From Sandaracinaceae bacterium (GTDB lineage Bacteria > Myxococcota_A > Polyangia > Polyangiales > Houyiibacteriaceae): a stretch of 64,000 nucleotides of DNA. The stretch's first letter is position 1; each line of letters begins with the position of its first letter. Both the position numbers and the translations under genes were made by a program. Positions 60,501 to 64,000 of this stretch are shown piece by piece. The stretch covers positions 1 to 64,000 of the forward strand of contig JACKEI010000005.1 in NCBI GenBank assembly GCA_020633075.1. The letters are read 5' to 3'. Below the pieces are notes generated by a model. The model was not told where the DNA came from. It searched no databases and was given only the letters and a program-made list of their open reading frames with translations.

Positions 60501-60774
60501 CCGCGCAGGCGATGTCACGGAAGCCGTCGCCATCGGAGTCTCGCGCCCGCAGGGCCACGGTGCACTGCTCGCGGCCGAGGTCGCAGGAGCGCTGCGCGAC
60601 GAGGCAGGGGTCGTTGCGCAGCGAGTCGTCCACCACGAAGCGCACGGTGGCGCAGTCGGCGTCCACGCGGCAGGAGCGGAGCTCGATGTCGACCAGCGGC
60701 CGGTCCGTGAGGTCGACGAGGGTGCAAGCGTGCAGGACGGGCACCAAGCACAGCGTGATGAGCAAGCGGTTCAT
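57565..60774 (-). CDS. Large calcium-loop / FG-GAP repeat lipoprotein
   Basis: 1069 residues from ATG 60774. The signal LLITLCLVPVLHACTL gives a lipobox at Cys17. Residues 60-300 contain repeated acidic loops (DSDGDGFRDIACAD, DCDDSDARAYPNADLDGDGF, DCDDIDPNVYPGA), the MopE/thrombospondin-3-like calcium-binding motif. From about 380 to the end run FG-GAP/VCBS-type units (DVDGDAGLELVTLS, DADGDADLIVAGLD, DLDDDGDLDIALAC) that fold into seven-bladed propellers. It is a large calcium-stabilised surface protein, probably for adhesion or ligand binding. It is coupled to the upstream TPR-PEGA gene (overlap ATGA) and ends before a hairpin terminator. Confidence 0.85.
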   Translation of the reverse strand: MNRLLITLCLVPVLHACTLVDLTDRPLVDIELRSCRVDADCATVRFVVDDSLRNDPCLVAQRSCDLGREQCTVALRARDSDGDGFRDIACADVRPEFAPFEVDCDDSDARAYPNADLDGDGFVAIGCGLPEDCDDTRATAFPGATVEACDGVVSTCTDATPPLRRLVEDFDGDRFAPMDLDPSVCEDVFTEEGTLISIPHTDCDDIDPNVYPGAPDVCDGRHDDCESPTGVGPDPGEDVDGDGFASPSSLSCDPDLPGGLPNTDCDDLDPLTFPSAPESCDGIINDCTMRLAGAVARPSEDPDGDGKYAGQANCVNPIVNIECINAAFDRFSTFCLPSSETQVSSSTTGVTQLLSTDLDTNGFEELVYVREDLSGSCPMNARIMLHHSGNNLNNGLSYSSTACDANGGTVRVLAGDVDGDAGLELVTLSAAGAVMSYEVGTDFNRTITPKLSMGLTVSGTAFALGRVAGVASSVAVALEGSALVYHPLDAAGVAGGAVTIDGSAAGTTGVFVADATGDGMPDVVAYSSSSAVISIYPGAGSGAFAAKISVNVGSLLPGVGNPTKVLIGDVEGGADGDPDLVVLGPTGMGILALRGGSYEGVSVGVEPNGERLPFGGLVGTDIAVRDLGRNGTDEIVYSVAARDSVGFIDEIGSGLFAQHVFVADLAGASAVAAGDYDGDFDADIVAYSAGFQSVVRYVSWFVSNLGFSPRVVDRSVDVGATIAYDVDADGATDVIGASGLAGGEIVLWRARSRDLSMIEELVVGNAQAGEVISAIAAGDVTGDQRADFAVVSEAGGLVGYVRGAGDLTYAARQALTPFDKARAVVMGDLDGDGLHEIVVASNGGSEGRAAVYAHDASGSGFTRTILDATSAPCTSLALGDLDDDGDLDIALACGTSGVTVLHNPGQLGATWSSTTVYTGAGGANASSVTIVDVDRDGMGDVVSYRADLASVRVDLSRGATFAADPTLVAADVVSPSGAFVSASDVDADGDADLIVAGLDMGASIVVLQSIGAAQPRFILSVVRQAGSGRVTSLVPLDVSGDRYLDFLVSVAGDRNVVAYRSSPSPWWGH

Positions 60775-61817
60775 CGCGTCCACCTCGCCGTGACCATCGC
60801 GCCGCCCTGTAAGGGGGTCACGGCTGCGGTGACCATCGGTGGCGGGGGCTCGTCTTCGTCTTCGGCGCCTGCCTGGTGGCGCTCGGTCAGCAGGCCGATC
60901 ACGAGGGTGGTGACGGCCAGGCCCCCGGCGACTCCCAGCGCGACGTTGGAGCGCGAGGCCGCGTCGCGCGCCTCTTGCCGGTCGAAGTTGGTGCGGCCCG
61001 GCGTGTCGTTGTAGTCGCGGGCTCGGACGGCGGCCGTGGTGGCCAGCGCCCCCCACACGACCACGCTCGCCCCGGTGACGCCGAGCGCGGCGTAGAAGAC
61101 GGGGCGCGGGAAGCGGAAGGGCTCGCGCTCCACGACCACGGCCACCGGCGTGGCCTGCAGCTCGAAGGTGAGCGTGCGCTCGGTGCCACCGGCGATGGTG
61201 ACGGTCCCCGTCTGAGACTCGTAGCCGTCGGCCCGCACCTCGATGGTGTGCCGGCCGGTGTACAGGCGGAAGTCTCCGGGCGCGCTGCCGAGCAGCTCTC
61301 CGTCCATGAACACGTTGGCGGGGACGTTGACCGCCACGTGGACGATGGCGAGCAGCCCCCGCAGCTCCTCGATGCGCAGCTCCGCGTCCTCCCGGCGGAG
61401 GTCGCCGGCGGGCGCCGCGTCGAGGTAGCGCTGGTAGGTCTCGATCGCGCGGTTGACCTCGGAGAGGCCCTCGTAGGCTTGGCCGAGGGCGTAGAGAATG
61501 GTCGGGTTGGGCCACAGGGAGTAGGCCTCGCTGAACTCCGCCACGGCCTCGCCGTAGCGCGCGAGGCGGTAGAACTCGGAGCCTTGCGCGTAGCGGCGCC
61601 GCGCTTCGGTGATGGCCGCCTCGTCGGGGTCGACGGGCACGTCCGCCGCGGTCCCGTCCGCCGGAGGCGCCACCGCGCCGTCCGCCCCTTCGGCGGGTGG
61701 CGCGTCGGCTTGCGGTGGGGTCGAAGGGGCCGGCTGTGCGGCCGCTGGCCTCCCCCACGCGAGCAGACATACGAACGAGAGCATCACCAGATTCGGGCGA
61801 GTGGTTCCTTGCAGCAT
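60771..61817 (-). CDS. TPR-PEGA envelope protein
   Basis: 348 residues. A signal peptide MLQGTTRPNLVMLSFVCLLA ends AAAQPAP, followed by a Pro/Ala linker, TPR helices (ARRRYAQGSEFYRLARYGEA, PTILYALGQAYEGLSEVNRA), a PEGA domain (NVFMDGELLGSAPGDFRLYT, RHTIEVRADGYE) and two C-terminal hydrophobic segments (FYAALGVTGASVVVWGALA, VALGVAGGLAVTTLVIGLL). This is a common organisation in myxobacterial envelope proteins, with the PEGA domain as an external binding module. It is the first gene of a two-gene unit with the FG-GAP lipoprotein, which it may anchor or export. Confidence 0.85.
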   Translation of the reverse strand: MLQGTTRPNLVMLSFVCLLAWGRPAAAQPAPSTPPQADAPPAEGADGAVAPPADGTAADVPVDPDEAAITEARRRYAQGSEFYRLARYGEAVAEFSEAYSLWPNPTILYALGQAYEGLSEVNRAIETYQRYLDAAPAGDLRREDAELRIEELRGLLAIVHVAVNVPANVFMDGELLGSAPGDFRLYTGRHTIEVRADGYESQTGTVTIAGGTERTLTFELQATPVAVVVEREPFRFPRPVFYAALGVTGASVVVWGALATTAAVRARDYNDTPGRTNFDRQEARDAASRSNVALGVAGGLAVTTLVIGLLTERHQAGAEDEDEPPPPMVTAAVTPLQGGAMVTARWTR

Positions 61818-61881
61818 CAGAGGAACAATACACCAACCTTCTCAGCCGGGGACCATCTCTTGACGGCCCCCGGCGAGGTCC

Positions 61882-64000
61882 TCAGGGGATGGGCGGCGAG
61901 ACCCCCTCGGGACAGAAGCGCTGACCCGCGGGCACGGGAATGGTCGCCGTGTCGTCGTCGATGGACCGCAGGAACGCGGCGAGGTTGGCGATGTCGGTCG
62001 CGCTGGGCGTGAAGACCTGATTGCCCGCGCGCAGGTGGGTGGCGAACTCGCCGCTCGGGTCGAGCAGCTCCTCGAGGGTCTCGGCGGCGCCGTTGTGGAA
62101 GTAGGGGGCGCCGAGGCCGATGTTGAGCAGCGAGGGGACGTTGAAGCCGTCCACGCCCTGCGCCGCCGCGCCGTTCTGCCGGACCTCGGCCGCGCCACGC
62201 CCGGAGGCGCCTGCGTCGAAGGTCCCCACGTCGCGCACCACGCAGGTGTGTCGCTGCGGCGCCCCGTTGGCGTCATTCTGGAGCACGTTCATGGTGGAGG
62301 TGTCGGTGGAGACGACCTGGTCAGCACGGACGCTGCCGATGGTCGCTACGCCGGCTGCGGCCAGCGTGAGCGTGCGAAGGTCGCCGTTGAGCACGGGCTG
62401 GAAGTAGCGCTCGCTCAGCGTCCACAGCGCGCCGCCGTGGCAGTTCTGGCAGTTGGCGGCCATGAACACGGCGCGCCCCGCGACGGGGTCGCCTGCGCCG
62501 GGAGCGGCCACGGGCGTACGCAGGGTGCGGATGTAAGCTTCGATGGCGTCCCAGTCCTCGGGGGTCGCGCCGCTGGCGGCCACGGCGGCCGCCGAGCCGA
62601 TGTTGAAGCCGTTGGTGGGGTTGCCCACCCCGCCGGCGCCGACGAAGTCGATGCGGCTCGCCACATCCAGGGTGGCGCTGCTCACGATGGCCCCGACACC
62701 GCCGGCCACGCCGCGGGTGTTGAGCTCGAAGTCGTGCACCTCGTCGAAGATCGCGGTCCAGTTGAGGATGCGCTGTACCGACCCGGTCTTGTCGAAGGTC
62801 GCGCTGGTGTCCACCGTCTGACGCGGGCCCGCGGGGAAGGACCACGTGACGTTGTCGGTGGTGCCGCCGGGATGGCACGACACGCAGGAGACCCAGCCGT
62901 TGGAAGACCAGCGGCCGAGGCCCGTGGTGAAGAAGCGCTGACCACGCAGCTCCTCCTGTTCGCCTGCGTCCGTGGGCGCGGGAGCCGACGCGATGGACAT
63001 GTCGGTGGTGGTCTGCGACGCGAGGTCGATGCGCGAGAACGAGCGGCTGACCTCGTTGTAGACGAAGGCCTGGCTCCCGGAGATGGCGATGCCGGTGGGC
63101 TGCTGCGCCGTGGGGAGGAAGGTGGCGCCCGAGGGGGAGCCGGCGCGAGGCGGGGTCATGCCGTAGTCCACGCGAATGACCGCGTCCGAGCTCATGGACG
63201 CGATGTACGCGAACTCGGTCCCGTTCACGAACTCGATGCTGACGGGGACGGCGACGAAGCGCTTGGGTGCAGGCAGCGCCGTGATGAGCTGGCTGAGGTT
63301 GATGGTGCGTGCGCTGACCTCCGTGTTGCTGCTGAGCGACACGGCGTGCACCAGGCCATGGACGTTCTGGTGGAAGTCGGTCGCGCCCTGGAAGGACGCC
63401 GGGGACGCGCCCACCGCCGTCACGTAGAGGTGCTGGCCCGCGATGGCGCACGCGTAGAGCTGGTTGGGGAAGGCTTGGGTGTTGGCCGCGTCGATCGCGG
63501 TCTCGACGCCAGTCACCGTGACCGGCGAGAGCGTGACGTCGCCGAGGCTGTTGCCGTCGACGTCCAGGCGAAACACCCGGCCCGTCCGTGAGCCGTCCGT
63601 GCCCTCGCGACCGCTGCCGGCGTGCGAGTAGAAGTCCGTGACGTACACGGTCTCGTCGATGTCGTCCTGGTCGCCGTCGTTGGTGACGCACACCGCGTAG
63701 GGCGCACCGCCGAGGACCACGCGCTCGACCGTGCGGGTCGTCGTGTCGAGGATGTGCAGCGCCCCGCCCGTCCAGCTGGACACGTAGAGGAAGCGGCCGG
63801 TGGGGGAGAGCGCGGCGCCCATGGGCTCGGGGCCGACGTTGTGCGTGCGCGCGACGCGCGGGGCGCCGGTGCGAGCGCCGCTGATCTCGCTGACCGTGCC
63901 GTCCGCCGCGTTGAGCACGAAGACGCGGTTTCCGTCCGGGTGGAAGAGCAGCGCGTTGGGCTCGTCGCCCACGCTGACGCGGGCGCGCTCGGTGAGCGTG
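61882..64000 (-). CDS. Beta-propeller dihaem cytochrome-c-like protein (5' end outside window)
   Basis: At least 706 residues; the frame is still open at 64000, so the N-terminus with its signal lies beyond the window. The visible N-terminal half is a YVTN-type propeller (ALLFHPDGNRVFVLNAADGT, GAALSPTGRFLYVSSWTGG, PYAVCVTNDGDQDD). The C-terminal half has two haem-c motifs, VSCVSCHPGG and ANCQNCHGGA, in MauG/cytochrome-c-peroxidase-like surroundings (PSLLNIGLGAPYFHNGAAET, LAAFLRSIDDDT). It likely works in the periplasm or on the surface as an oxidoreductase or peroxidase. It precedes the TPR-PEGA gene by 64 bases on the same strand. Confidence 0.85.
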   Translation of the reverse strand, partial: TLTERARVSVGDEPNALLFHPDGNRVFVLNAADGTVSEISGARTGAPRVARTHNVGPEPMGAALSPTGRFLYVSSWTGGALHILDTTTRTVERVVLGGAPYAVCVTNDGDQDDIDETVYVTDFYSHAGSGREGTDGSRTGRVFRLDVDGNSLGDVTLSPVTVTGVETAIDAANTQAFPNQLYACAIAGQHLYVTAVGASPASFQGATDFHQNVHGLVHAVSLSSNTEVSARTINLSQLITALPAPKRFVAVPVSIEFVNGTEFAYIASMSSDAVIRVDYGMTPPRAGSPSGATFLPTAQQPTGIAISGSQAFVYNEVSRSFSRIDLASQTTTDMSIASAPAPTDAGEQEELRGQRFFTTGLGRWSSNGWVSCVSCHPGGTTDNVTWSFPAGPRQTVDTSATFDKTGSVQRILNWTAIFDEVHDFELNTRGVAGGVGAIVSSATLDVASRIDFVGAGGVGNPTNGFNIGSAAAVAASGATPEDWDAIEAYIRTLRTPVAAPGAGDPVAGRAVFMAANCQNCHGGALWTLSERYFQPVLNGDLRTLTLAAAGVATIGSVRADQVVSTDTSTMNVLQNDANGAPQRHTCVVRDVGTFDAGASGRGAAEVRQNGAAAQGVDGFNVPSLLNIGLGAPYFHNGAAETLEELLDPSGEFATHLRAGNQVFTPSATDIANLAAFLRSIDDDTATIPVPAGQRFCPEGVSPPIP

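Noticed and set aside
1..64000. CRISPR array
   Set aside because: No regularly spaced repeat series was seen; the only short tandem repeat (15911-15976) has no spacers.

Overview
High-GC bacterial DNA with an atypically rich surface-lipoprotein and ATPase repertoire. The gene mix points to Myxococcota (Polyangia/Sandaracinaceae-like): a cysteine-repeat lipoprotein, a calcium-loop/FG-GAP lipoprotein, a TPR-PEGA protein, a propeller-dihaem protein, a giant nSTAND-WD40 protein and a hybrid histidine kinase. This is inferred from gene content only; no rRNA is present and no complete tRNA was recognised.

Left part (1-43 kb) is an accessory, defence-like region. 1-5.1 kb: two translationally coupled P-loop ATPases. 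5.1-7.0 kb: decayed sequence, two tiny hydrophobic ORFs and a truncated DUF3800-like gene. 7.25-15.1 kb: DUF1232 protein, a cupin, a GreA-like factor, and operon A (sigma-70-like factor, NYN/PIN-like nuclease candidate, large Lon-like (S16) protease with TPR region, small protein). 15.2-16 kb: IS66 remnant and repeats. 16-21.8 kb: macro-domain protein, membrane proteins, LAS-type peptidase lipoprotein, membrane J-protein, beta-repeat protein and a divergent vWA protein. 22.5-27 kb: operon B (DUF3800-like RNase-H-fold protein, sigma-like factor, unknown protein, Lon-like protease plus helical region), every gene overlapping the next by about 4 bases. 27-32 kb: nSTAND ATPase with 16 WD40 units and a possible N-terminal HEPN motif. 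32-34.7 kb: PPP-type phosphatase, Mrr-type nuclease, small protein. 34.9-37 kb: tRNA-Gly(GCC) 3' fragment next to a tyrosine integrase. 37-41.7 kb: a graveyard of integrase, transposase, toxin and helicase remnants with an antitoxin, a nucleotidyltransferase pair and orphan small genes.

Right part (41.7-64 kb) looks like ordinary chromosome: an M19-like secreted dipeptidase/amidohydrolase, one intact IS3-family element, several lipoproteins, an SprT-like/DUF2786 protein, sbcD-sbcC, a GAF-PAS hybrid histidine kinase, an FG-GAP/calcium-loop lipoprotein coupled to a TPR-PEGA protein, and a beta-propeller dihaem cytochrome-like protein cut by the window edge.

The most striking observation is that operons A and B, 12 kb apart and divergent in sequence, both pair a sigma-70-like protein with a Lon-type Ser-Lys protease lacking any visible AAA+ motor, together with a nuclease-fold protein. 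In both proteases the Ser and Lys are 43 residues apart, the spacing of E. coli Lon S679/K722. By analogy with CalpL-CalpT-CalpS this could be a protease-gated transcriptional stress or defence circuit.
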